DNA from: Corythucha ciliata
Taxonomy: Eukaryota > Arthropoda > Insecta > Hemiptera > Tingidae
DNA length: 64,000 bases
Direction: 5' to 3'
Assembly (NCBI GenBank): GCA_038030265.1
Contig: CM075943.1
Span: forward strand, 40,300,001 to 40,364,000
The translations under genes were made by a program, and so were the position numbers. Positions within the stretch are counted from its first letter, which is position 1, and every line of letters starts with the position of its first letter. The notes under the pieces were generated by a model that was not told the DNA's origin, ran no database searches, and saw only the letters and a program-made list of their open reading frames with translations. Positions 24,601 to 36,600 of this stretch are shown in pieces.

Positions 24601-27600
24601 TGGCACCGATGATTCTGCAGCTTCTATGAAACCAATGAACTCTTCTAATTCCGACATTTTCACATCAATGCTGCACAAATGAACGCTTAAAAGTGGCCCT
24701 AAGGATGGTCTCGGGCTCCCTTAGCGGATAACCATGAAATATCGTCTTTTTAAGGGGGGACGCAGGATAAGGTTGCTTTCTGAATAACAGTTTTTTTTTT
24801 CTTTAAGGGTCCCTCAAGAGACATTGATAAGGGCGGTCTCTGATTACTAAATGCTTCCCCGGGGGTCTGTTAAGGTTAAGGTTGCGTTAAGTGTGGTTTC
24901 TGAATACGGGCCTAAGGCCCCTGAATACGAAAATGAAAAATAAAGGGAGACGGAAAAGGGTAATGGTGGGGGGAAGGGGGTTCAGAAGTTTCCCCCGTAC
25001 GTCGCATGATCCATGGAAACTTCGGTCGCTATTCACTTGGATCGCCACCGTCGCTCGAAATCGGCCTCACTTTTTCCTTATTCAGATTCTTCTCTATAGA
25101 GTATTAAACCGCTCCCCGGTTTTAGCACTCTACCGTTAAATCCTCCGGAAACTTTATTTTCAAATTTCAAACTTAATTCAACTTTATTTTCATTTGGGTA
25201 ACCAAGCAACGACTGATTTATCGTTGGCGTTAGCGTTAGCGGGGGTGTTGCTAAAAGTCTCTAATATTTTTAACACATTCATTCAAAACTTGATTTCCCT
25301 GGTAACAAACATCTGACTACGCAATTACAAAACTAAAGTCTGTCCACTTCATTTCGATAGTTCGATTTGTTCACTCCCACCAACAATATTTAATGAAATT
25401 AACAACTGGGGGCTTGTTCTGTAAGAATTTGACTGATCCTAGGAACAGTCAGGTCCCGTTGTGACGTCATGTTTTGGTGTTCTGTATCTCAGTATTCTCT
25501 TGTAGCTGTTCCCCTGACGTCACGACTGGGGGAACACTCTCACTATCCTTTGGGATAGCCAAGTGGTGTTACAAGGATCACTTGAAGAGTATTTTTTATA
25601 ACCTTCGATCGGCTTTCGGGCTTTTTAAAATTTTCAGTTAGTTTCTTCTCCGGCGTGTATTCCTTTTTTTGACTAAATGTTTTAAGTTTTTGTTTGCCTT
25701 ATTTTTGAATTATTAACAGCGTGATATTTATTACAAAATAATAATTTCTAGACATGGGAAGATAATGTTCAGGTTATAAAGGAACACTTTGCTGGTTTTA
25801 CGGAACTCCCCCGAACTCCCAGTCATTATCACAGGAAGCCATTCAAATGACAGTTACAAGGAACAGTTGAAAGGACAGGGAACAGTGACAGTGATAGTGA
25901 CACTCAACATAGGCACGATTTCACCAACGTTTTAAACCACGATCAAAAACTAATCACGATTACAATGTAAACAATTGCATCAGGATTCATATGGGTCGTT
26001 ATTGGCAACTAATCACGATAAACTTTAAACGAGATCAATTTTGTTGGGGAAAATGGGCCTAAAAGTTACAAAACAGGCCCCCTGAACAACAACAAACTTT
26101 TTCTACGGCCACTATGGTTACGTATAGACGCTACACAGTGATCATTTTGTTCTAAAATCATTCCCGGTGCGTTATTTTTAGTAGAAGGGGTAAAGGGGAA
26201 GCTCATTTCACTAAATTCGGGGGCGGGCGAGAGTCTATCACTAAGTGGACAGACAAACAGTGCGAAAGTTGATGTGAACACCCCTAATATTTTTGGTTGG
26301 TACGTTTTTGATTCTTGAATAAAAAGTTCTGGTATTTAAGGTTGTGGTTTCAACGGCACAATGGCGAACAAGACAAAGAGCATAATAATGGGACCTGGAA
26401 CTAGACCATGGAGTGTACCCCCCCCCCCCCTACTTATCTATGATCGTTCATGGCTTAAAACTTACTGGTGACGTATTGTCGTGTAAATACTGCAAAATAC
26501 AGCAGATTACAGTTAAAAATACAGTTAGTTTTCCTGACTAACGGATCTGTCGTTCGCGTGTCGATTAGAAAACCAATTGGTTCATAATGAATAATAGTCC
26601 GTAGGTGCAGAAGCAATGTTCCAGATAAAAAGGAAAGTAAGTCCTCTCCCGCTGTTGAAACATTTATTGGACCTTTTTCGGCCAAACAGCCATTTTCAAC
26701 ACACCTAGTTTCAACAGACATCAAAAATCCCCGTCAGAATTTGATTATAACATACAAGCAAGATAAATAAGCAAGAGGGTCAACAACAGCAACGAATAAC
26801 ATTAACATCAACAGAACGAGATAACGGAACCAATAGTTCGAGAGCTAGCGACAGTCCCATTCAACCGGAAGAACATAGTCACTAAAGGTGTGCAAAATGA
26901 TGGCATTTGACCCCCCCCCCCCCGGAAGTCTGCCATGCTCTATCTGGGGCCTAAGGATTTTATAGCTAATTAAAGTCCTTAATTTGGGACATGAATTTAA
27001 CCAGAAGAACATAGTCCAGAAACTAGTCTAATTCGAAAGGTTTTATGGAGCTGATTACGAATATGATCGCCTGTCGCCGTCTGCCTGGGGCATTTGCCCC
27101 TTGTGGCTCGCCAAACTTTCGAAATTTGGAAAATTTTAATTAACAGAAAGAACATAGTCCTGAAACTGGTCCTATTCGATAGGTTTTATGGAAATGATTA
27201 AAAATATAATCGTCTGTCGGCGTCTGCCTGGGGCACTTGCCCTCAGTGACCCGTCAAACTGCACAGAGGGAAAATGATAAGCCAGAGGAATATAGTCGTG
27301 ATACTAGTCTAATTCGAAAGGTTTTATGCTGATAACGAATATGATCGTCTGCCGCCGTAGATGTAGGAAGTTTGACCGGCCACCGAGGGCAAATGCTCCA
27401 GGGACGATCATATTCATAATCGGCTCCATAAAACCTTTCAGGACTATGTTCTTCCGGTTAAATTCATGTCCCAAATTAAGGACTTCAATTAGCTATAAAA
27501 TCCTTAGGCCCCAGATAGAGCATGGCAGACTTCCGGACTTGTATATAGGGGGTCAAATGCCATCATTTTGCATACCTTTCGTGACTATGTTCTTCCGGTT

Positions 27601-30600
27601 GAATGGGACTGTCGCCAGCTCTCGGTCTACAACAAGTGCACAATAGATAACTTAAAACTATACATAATACAACCAACAACTCACCCGATCGATGTATAAA
27701 CTTAAACTGACTATAGTCCTTTTGACTAGAATGAACAGCGTTAACCGGACCGGGCACTCCTTCCCCTACCCAATCAGCGGAAGACACTCTCAAACATGCA
27801 CTCTGGCATGGTCGCAAATCTAACGAGGTGATACGATTAACACATCCTCTACCGCACTTAGCGGAATGCCGCGTGATTTCTAATGCGGTAGAGGATGCGG
27901 TAATCGTATCACCTCGTTCGATTGGCGACCGTGCCAGAGTGCATGTTTGAGAGTGTCTTCCGCTGATTGGGTGGGGAAGGAGTGCCCGGTCCGGTTAACG
28001 CTGTTCATTCTAAAGGGACTAGTCAGTTTAAGTTTATATATCGATCGGATGAGTTGTTGGTTGTATTATGTATAGCTTTAAGTTATCTTTTGTGTATTTG
28101 TTGGTTCCGTTATCTCGTTCTGTTAATGTTTTTCATTGCAGCTGTTGACCCTCTTGCTTCTTTAGCTTGCCTTGAATATGTTAAAGGGGTCCATAGACGT
28201 ACAATAAATATTGCGCAATAAATTTGTACAATATTTCGTTTCCAGATGTTTAGGGATAAAAAAATAGGTTGTTCATCATATTGTGCAACCCATCAATACA
28301 ACCCACAAACGTTCAATTTTATTGTACAACCCCTATTATTGCGCAATATTATTGTACGTGTATGGGCCGCTTTATATTCAAATTCTGACGGGGTTTTTTG
28401 ATTTCTGTTGAAAATGGCTGTTTAGCCGAAACCGGTCCAATAAATGTATCAACAGCGGGAGATGACTTATTTTCCTTTTTATCTGTATCAATTGGTTCTT
28501 CCTGCTACAATTCCTATGACTCATATATACCCACTTAACCAGTTATCTAACACCCAGCCTTTCACCCCAGGAACTCGTACAAAATGCGTCCCTAGGGCTT
28601 GTGTGGTCGACAAAACAGAAGTTTGGCCACAGCAGAACTAAACCGAAGCTGAAAGTCCTGACGCTGATTCAGGATTTTCTCAAGGGAGCTAAACTATAGC
28701 TGTTCCGTGCATAAAAACGGCTGACCAGACTATACTCGCACCCCAGAATGGCGATAACTGACGATTCACGTATTAAAAATGGCTAAACTGACTATTCGTG
28801 CCCTAAAAATAGCCAAATTGACGACTCGTGAAGCCCTAAAAATACCTGAAAAGATCATGATTCCCATCCTGAAAATGGCTACCTACCATTCTCGCACCAA
28901 AAATGTCCAAGCGGACCATTCGCGCGCTAAAACAATTCGCAATTCGCATCTTTGCTTGACGGATGACGGACTATTCACGTGCTAAAAACAGTAAAACTGA
29001 TGACAACATGCGCCTTGAAAACGGGTACAGGCTAAACCGGTTATTGCGTGCTAAAAAATAGCCAAACTCGTCAGTCAGGGGGCCAAAAATAGCCAATCTG
29101 ACTTTACGGACCCTAAAAATTGATAGATTGGCTATTCGCGCCATGAAAATGCCTAAACAAATGATTCCTGTTCTGAAAATGTGCAAAATCGACCATTCGC
29201 GTGCCATGATATAGCCAAACTGACCATTTGCACCTTGGCTTGACGTACTATTCGCGTTCTATGCATTCACATATGGCAAAACTGACTCCGAGCGCTGCAT
29301 AACAAACGGCCAAACTGCGGCAATCAAAGCCATCAAATCGGCAGAACTAATTCCATGTGCCCTAAACATAGCTAAACTGACCATTCACGCTTAGAAAAAG
29401 GCTGAACTGGCAATTCCCGCTCAAAAAACGGCTAAACTGACCATTTGGAAGCAAGTGGTGGACCAACAACCACCGAGGCCCGGGGCGGAAATCAATGAGG
29501 CACATGACCTCGCTACACAGAGTGCAAATTGAAGTACGGCCCACACGCCAAAAAAAAAGATGACGGTTATCAGGCTTTTTGAGTAGCGACTTAGCGGATT
29601 TTCAAATGTTGGTCCGTGAACTAGCTTTTTTTTCTTTATTATAGCCGCAAAAGTCAACAGCGATTTATTTCAATTTGAGCCAAGAATTAGCGGTTTTTCC
29701 TCAATTTTAGCAGCGCATTAGCGCTGTTTCTCAATTTTGTCACTTTGTTTTGCTTCTTAGCCATACGGATGAACGCTTTTTATCAGTTTTTGCCGCAAAT
29801 TAGCGACCACTTTTCCTAATTTTAGCCGCGAGCCGTGAATGCGTGGATTACTTCAATTTGACCCGTGAATCAGCGTTTTCCTCCAATTTACCTGCGAATG
29901 AGCATGTTTTCTCAATTTTAGCTGCGAATTATGTCTTAATTTTAGCCTTGAAGTTTCATTTTTACTAAACATTAGCCCAGGTGAGATAATCAACGGGTTT
30001 TCTAAAATCAATCCGCGAATTGGCGTTTTTTAACATTTTAGCACGTGAATTAGCACTTTTTCTCTGCTGACATTACAAAGTTTTCTCGGCAAATTACGAA
30101 TTGGTGTTTTCTCAATTGGTACTAGCTGAGTTTGCCGAACGATTAATCACTCATTTTTCTTAATTTTATAGCCGTGAATCAGCGCTTTTTTCTCAATCAA
30201 GACCGCGAATCAGCATTTTTCTCCATTTTTATCCGCGAAATAGTGATTCTTGTCACTCCTAGCAATCAATTAGCACTTTTCCGCTCTTTTAGCCTAAAAT
30301 ATTAGAGCTTTTTTCAAACTTCTTGCTGAGTACTTGCCCCAAGAACAGCACATTAGCTCATCTTTTTAATTTGCTTCCGCCAATTGAGGCCCTATATACA
30401 CACGGGGTAAGCGTATTTTCTTTATTCTAGCTGCGAATTCACCGTCAGACACCAGCCTCGGGAAATGAGCGCTTATTCACAAATTTGCCGCGAATTAACG
30501 CTTTAATACCTAAAAATCCCTATTTTTTCATCTTCAAGCCCCCAACGCCACCCCGTCGGTCGTCGGCACCCTACTGTTCGGGCCCTAATATGCCGGCAAA

Positions 30601-33600
30601 ACTGGTCCGAACTGGCCCGAAAATAATATTACACTGGTTATTCACGCCCTTGAAATAATTATACTGGCAGTCCGCACCGTAAGAATAGCCGAACTGGCTG
30701 TTCTCGCCCTGAAATTGGCAAAAATGACTCTATGTGGCCTGTGAATGGTTAAACCAAGCCTTCACGCCTTGAAAATGTCTGAACTGACGATTCGACCACC
30801 TCAAAAAAAAAAAAATAATAATAATAACAAAAATGGCGATTCATATTCCATAAAAATGACCAAACTGATGACTTGCTCCAACACGCGCAAGTCGCGCGCC
30901 AACGCGAAATGTGCAGAGGCCACATTATTATGGTGATAATGATGATTCTTCAAGATGGCTTCCTGCAAAAAAGGTCAAACATACTATTCGCGCGCCGAAA
31001 CCCCTGACGAAAAATTCCCTCCAACCACCCCCTCGTCTGATATACTGCCTTTTCTAAAAAAGATGAGCGCCCACGGAGCAAGGAGACAGACCATCAACCT
31101 GCAGAGGGGTAAGAGGAGCCCTGCCCGTCATCGAAGAGCCGAATGTTTTTGAGATTGTAATACAAGTGTCACAATTCTTTTCTCAGGGGCATTCTTTCGG
31201 CGCGCCTTCTGTAGCTGTAAAATTTTGTTTAGAAGGGGGAGGGGTAGTTGGGTGCAATACTTAATCATACTGATTGGTATAGACAAAATTGCGGTAATTC
31301 ATCCTCAAAATGGCAGATTTGTCGGGAAACCTGTCAATTTGACTCAACAAGTGGCGATTCCTCATCAAAAAGGGGCCTACCAGCCTTTTTTGAAATGAAG
31401 AGCATGGCTTAGAAACAGTCGAATTCACACTACGAATAAAAGGGAATTAGTAAAGCTGTAATCGTTGTTTGTGATTGTTTGGGCTAGGGACAAGAAAGGG
31501 GGAGTTGCCCTTTTCACATCGCAAAATGAAAAAAAAAAAAAAATAATAATAGTGTTGGGCTCTGGTCAATTGACCGCGGTCAATTGACAATTTTGACCGG
31601 TCAATTGACAGGAAAGATTTTGACCGGATTTTGACATGGTCAAAATCTACACTACTAAAATGAAGAAAAAGAGCTAATTCACACCTAAAATTGAAACAAA
31701 GCGCTAATGTATACGGCAAAAATTAAGAAAAAAACGAGAACTACACAAAAGACGTGGCGACAACATATTCAATTTCAAGCTTTTTGTGTCGAAATACGTA
31801 TAAAGTTATTTCGGACTTGTATTAAACAACAGTGACATGGTGCTTTGTATGTCGTGAGAAAAAGAAACCGCCACTGAGCGGGAATCGAACTCGGACACCG
31901 TGTCACCGTGTATCCGGTACCTCCGGGAAATCGGGACCGAGCAAACAAAACGTGGTGTTGTCGTGAGGGAGAGAGATAGCCCGGAGTTGAGTAGTTCCTG
32001 GTCGCCGCGGTGTCTCGGTGGTCTGAGAGCCGTACCGGAGCGATACCGATATACGGAGGTACCGGATTTACGGTGATACGGTGTCCGGGTTCGATTCCCG
32101 CTCCGTGGCGGTTTCTTTTTCTCACGACATACAAAGCACCATGACACTGTTGATATTCAATTTCGTTAATTTTCAGTCCACAGCTCCCTTGTTGAGAGGT
32201 TAGCGTACCAAAACTTTCTGGAACTGTAATGGGAGTGGGTAAACAGGTACTCGTACCATCGAGTCATATTACAGTTTTTCCTCATTATCCCGGTCCCCAC
32301 ATTAAGCAGTGAGTCAACGCAGTGAGTAGGACCGCGTAACCAGGGGCATACCTAGAAATCCTTCCGGAGGGGGCGATTCCGGCAGTCCGCAGCCTACTAA
32401 GGACTAGCGGGGGACGGGTATTGTAATGAATGCCCTTCGTATTGCTGGGATTTCGCAAAAACTTGGCTAAAAACGGCCTCCCGGAGGGGGCGATCCACCT
32501 ATCGCCCCCCTTCTGGGTACGCCACTGCGCGTAACAATGAGTATCCTGAGTATCTGACAAAATTTGCCACCGCTTTTTCTCTCAAAAAAATGTTTGTGTC
32601 ATAAATCGTTTCGTTTCCTTTATAGGTGGCACGGAAAAATTGGTAAAAAGACCAATATCAAAAAACTTTTTTTTCTTTGGCAGATTGATTGATTTTAGTT
32701 TGTGTAGTTTTCTTCCTGGATGAGTTTGACAGTGATTGATGCACAAACGCACCTTGCTTATCCCGAAATGTATCCTAATTTGGTGTGAAAAAGATTTTGA
32801 CCGGAATTTGACCGGTCAAAATTATCAAATTCTGGTCAATTGACCGGAAAATATTTTGACCGGTCAAATGCCCAACACTAAATAATGATAATAAAACAGT
32901 GTCGTTGCAAAAACAAAGAAAGTCTTCTTACCTTGTCTCTCCAGACGTACGTCAGCGGACGTGAGCGAACGCGCGATGGAAACGGGTAAAAGGGACCAAC
33001 GGAAAAACCGACGGACGAAGGTCAGGATTTCAGAGCTTCAGGAAGGGCATGGGGACGAGCTACGAAAAGGAAAAACAATTGAGGGAAAAGTGTTATGGAA
33101 GAAAACATTCTTAACACGTGCAATGGCCAAACACGGATAATGATGAGATAAAACTTCCTCACCTAGACAGCCTGCCTCGATAATGACGGGGGGGGGGGGA
33201 TTCCTCGGTGATTTTCCCCAAAGAAGAAGAAGAAATAAGTCAGGCAGCAAGTGTCGCAAACCGTGAAAATTTGAAGGTCCCTGAAAAATAGCCCAAGACC
33301 TCAAGTACCCCCGAGCGCCGCGGAATCATGGGAAGAGCCTCCAACGGCTGGTCTGATCGAAAATCCGTTTCGACTTCCTGTGCCGAGAGACCCCAAGATA
33401 CATGTTTTCGTAAACCACCCAATAATTGGAAAAGTTTTAGGGCAAATTGTTGAGATTTGAGCAGGTCATGATAATATGAGTCCCTCATTGCTGGCCAGGC
33501 GCGGTTGTGGCCAAAACGCTCCTTAAGGGCATTCAGTGCCACTCAAACTTAATGAGGCCTGCAATGAGTGTTTCAGTTCGTAGTTTGTTCTGGTCGATTG

Positions 33601-36600
33601 TCTCCATTCAAGAGTGACCTAACCCAGTAGTCCACCGAGCGTCGACGCTCTTTGTCGGGTAGCCCATGGCCTGTGGATTGCGTGACAGCTCAGGATAAAA
33701 TGAAATTAGCGGGCTATTTGCCTAGCTCGCAATAGGTTTATAAAAGAAAAATTGCACTTAATGTGGCGAATAGTCACATTTTGGTATCTAAGTTTACGAT
33801 TAGCGCCCTCTGGAGGTATCAGGATTGCTTACAGATGAATTACCTTTTCCTGTAAAATACGAGTATAGGTAATTATGTTCCTGAGGCATAATAGCCAAGT
33901 TATGGGGGCGAGCATTCCATTTCCGAGGCTTAAAGGCCCGTTCACAGGCTCTATGTTTTCGTTCTGTGGAGTCTATGCAGCCAAACAAATTTATTCCCTC
34001 GAAAAATGAAGCATTTTGATAGGTTGCATAGACAGCACACAACGAAAACCTAGAGCTTGTGAACGGACCTTAAGCTCTGTTCACACGATGAATGTTTGAA
34101 GTTAGATTGCATGCTGGATTTGTGAAAACATCCGGTCACTACCAAGGAACATATGTTTTTAAAAAACCAGCATGTAATATAACTTCAAACATATCGTGTG
34201 AACAGGGCTTTAATTTTAGCAATTTTATCATAGCTAAAGCCCTGTTCACACGATGCAATGTTTGAAGTTAGATTGCATGCTGGTTTTTTAAAAACACATG
34301 TTCCTTGGTAGTAACCGGATGTTTTTAAAAATCCTTCAAGCAATTTAGCTTCAAACATTGCATCGTGTGAACAGGGCTTAAATTAATATTTCTGCTCAAC
34401 GAAAGACTTGGGGAAGGACTGAGTGGCTGAATCCCAAGGTAAATAGACTTACAGAGCTATGCTCGTAACTAAGGAAATATTTGTCAAAATTAACGTCACG
34501 GGAGTAAAAAAATTAATGAGGGACCAAACTTCACATATGAAGCTTCCCCTCCCATGGTTTCTCCCTTGGAATTTCTTTGTAGATCAAACAAACAATGAAT
34601 GAAAAGCCAAAATAAGTGCCTGCAAATTTTTTTAAAAGCGATATAATTTGGCGGAGTCGTTCCTTAGACCTTATGTACCGTTTTAAGGCCCAGTTAATTG
34701 ATACGTACCACGTGAAGCCCCCTGTATTCAATACAGACAGCACTCGGCGCAGTGACGGGCTAGTTTATTATGTGTATCAGTGAGAAACGACCAGTAAGCT
34801 TCATGAGGGAGCAAGGAAGGGCTTCCCTGCTGCCCGCGATAATCACGCTCACGAGCATATCTTAGATAGGCTGGACAATAAAGCTGAAGTTTAAAAGTGT
34901 TCCCTGTCATGTATAAAAATAGAAGTAATTTAATATTTTAGTACTAATGGTGTCCTTCGACCCGAATCCCGGCCTCGAACCTAGCCGTATTCAATCACTG
35001 TCGATATTGAGGAATTTGTTTGCCTCATCTGGAGCCTCAGTACAAACTCGTGCGAAAATGCCGCTAGACGTGATTGCTATGGCGGGATAATGTTATTTCT
35101 TATTTGGCGTCCTTGGATCCCGCGTGCGGCTTTTCCCCCGACCGTTCATACGGCCCCTGCATGGCCGCATACCCAGAATGGAGTAGGGCGATTCACACCC
35201 TCACCATACGAGCTATTGGTCGATGTGCGGTTTGTTGTACAAACACCGCCGAGAACCCTTAATACGAAGCAAAGTTTTTCGGGGAGCTTATATTTATTAT
35301 TGTTAAATGGAACGGTGGCGACGTCTCTACGTTGATGAGTGGAACGAAAAAATTGCTGAACTTAGCTCTATCTTAAAAGAATTTCTAAAAGTTTCATCAA
35401 CTGAGATGTTACCCTGCACCCGCAGCAGTTTTCTTTGCTCCAACCATTACACTTAGGGGCCCTGCAATCACTTCTTTCACAGGAACATTGTCCTGCAGGT
35501 GCAGGCAATAATGCGTAGTTCTCCCGATTTAAAAAGTGGCCCCAGAAATGTTGATAATTTTGTTTTATTGAAAAATGTCCCACCTGTTAATTTTTTAAAA
35601 ATTTGTCATCCCATGACGTCATGGCACAAACAATAATAATTGGTTGAAAATTAAGAGCATACCTCTTTAGTCTATTTACCTTGGCTGAATCCAACATGAT
35701 TCGAGGTTAGAGAAAAAAATGAGTCATGTTTATGGTATAACGTTCTAATAGAGTGAAAATGAATACGAATGTTGCACGGTCAGGTTTGGTGTGAAATTTT
35801 CTACTTCAATAACGCTAAATTTTGAAAATGACAGACCACAAAAGATTCTACTTGTATAGAGTGGTAAAGGAGGAAAAAGAGAAATGGATTTTCTAAGGTG
35901 ATAAAGTTTCGTCGAGCTGTGTGGTCAAGAAGGGTGTGCCGCGTAACAAGGGTTGAAATCTCCAATTTTCCATTGTTCGAAGCATCGAAAGCCTCAGCCC
36001 TGCAATAAATCAGGGGAAAAAATTATTTCTACTTGAGTGGTAGGAGAGGGGTTGTGAAACATTGCCAAATTACGTTATAGGTGATGATGGTTTCTTCCGG
36101 TTCCGTATGGTTTTTCTCAAGAGAGAGACAGAGTCGTGAGAGTGGACGAGAGAGAATGAGCGAGTGTGAGTGAAAAGATAAATAATGGGTGACAGTGAGC
36201 GTATTCATTGCGAATTAAACAGACCCATTATTGAGAAAAGGCGTCTGTCGTTATGAATAAAGACATTGAAACCACAATGTGACACTTTCCCCTCATCAGC
36301 AGCGTTTTAAGCATTCCATTTCACCATCCCCGTGCCTACCTAACGGCACATCACTGGAGCGGGAAGAGGAATTCAATAAATAAAAAGGGACGCTTTTCTT
36401 CACTCTCGCACCTTGAAACAGCCCGGCTAACGTTTTCTGTTGAAGAAGCTTACATCCCTCCCCTGCAATGAACTATACTAAGAATCCACCATTTCCTGTT
36501 TCTCTCCCCTATAACCTCCTGGTTCGGGAATCATGAATTATTCATTCCCCCCTCCCACCATCTACAGCTAGAACCAGAGCAGAGTTGTTGTGGAAAGTGG

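Larger units (their letters stand above)
31550..32880. mobile_element. hAT-like element with two nested insertions
   Basis: Ends TAGTGTTGGGC and GCCCAACACTA, each followed inward by TGGTCAATTGACC-type subterminal repeats. Flanks AATAATAA (left) and AATAATGA (right) look like an 8-bp target duplication with one change, as in hAT elements. Inside are a SINE-like inverted pair with its own 12-bp duplication (31765-32164) and a 187-bp MITE with an 8-bp duplication (32341-32527). No transposase. Confidence 0.65.

Noticed and set aside
28735..30530. CRISPR-like array of ~30-bp repeats
   Set aside because: Units are contiguous and degenerate without unique spacers, and the genome is clearly animal.
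31775..32147. Minus-strand frames of 113-119 codons
   Set aside because: They lie wholly within the inverted SINE pair; the open frames follow from its GC-rich palindrome.
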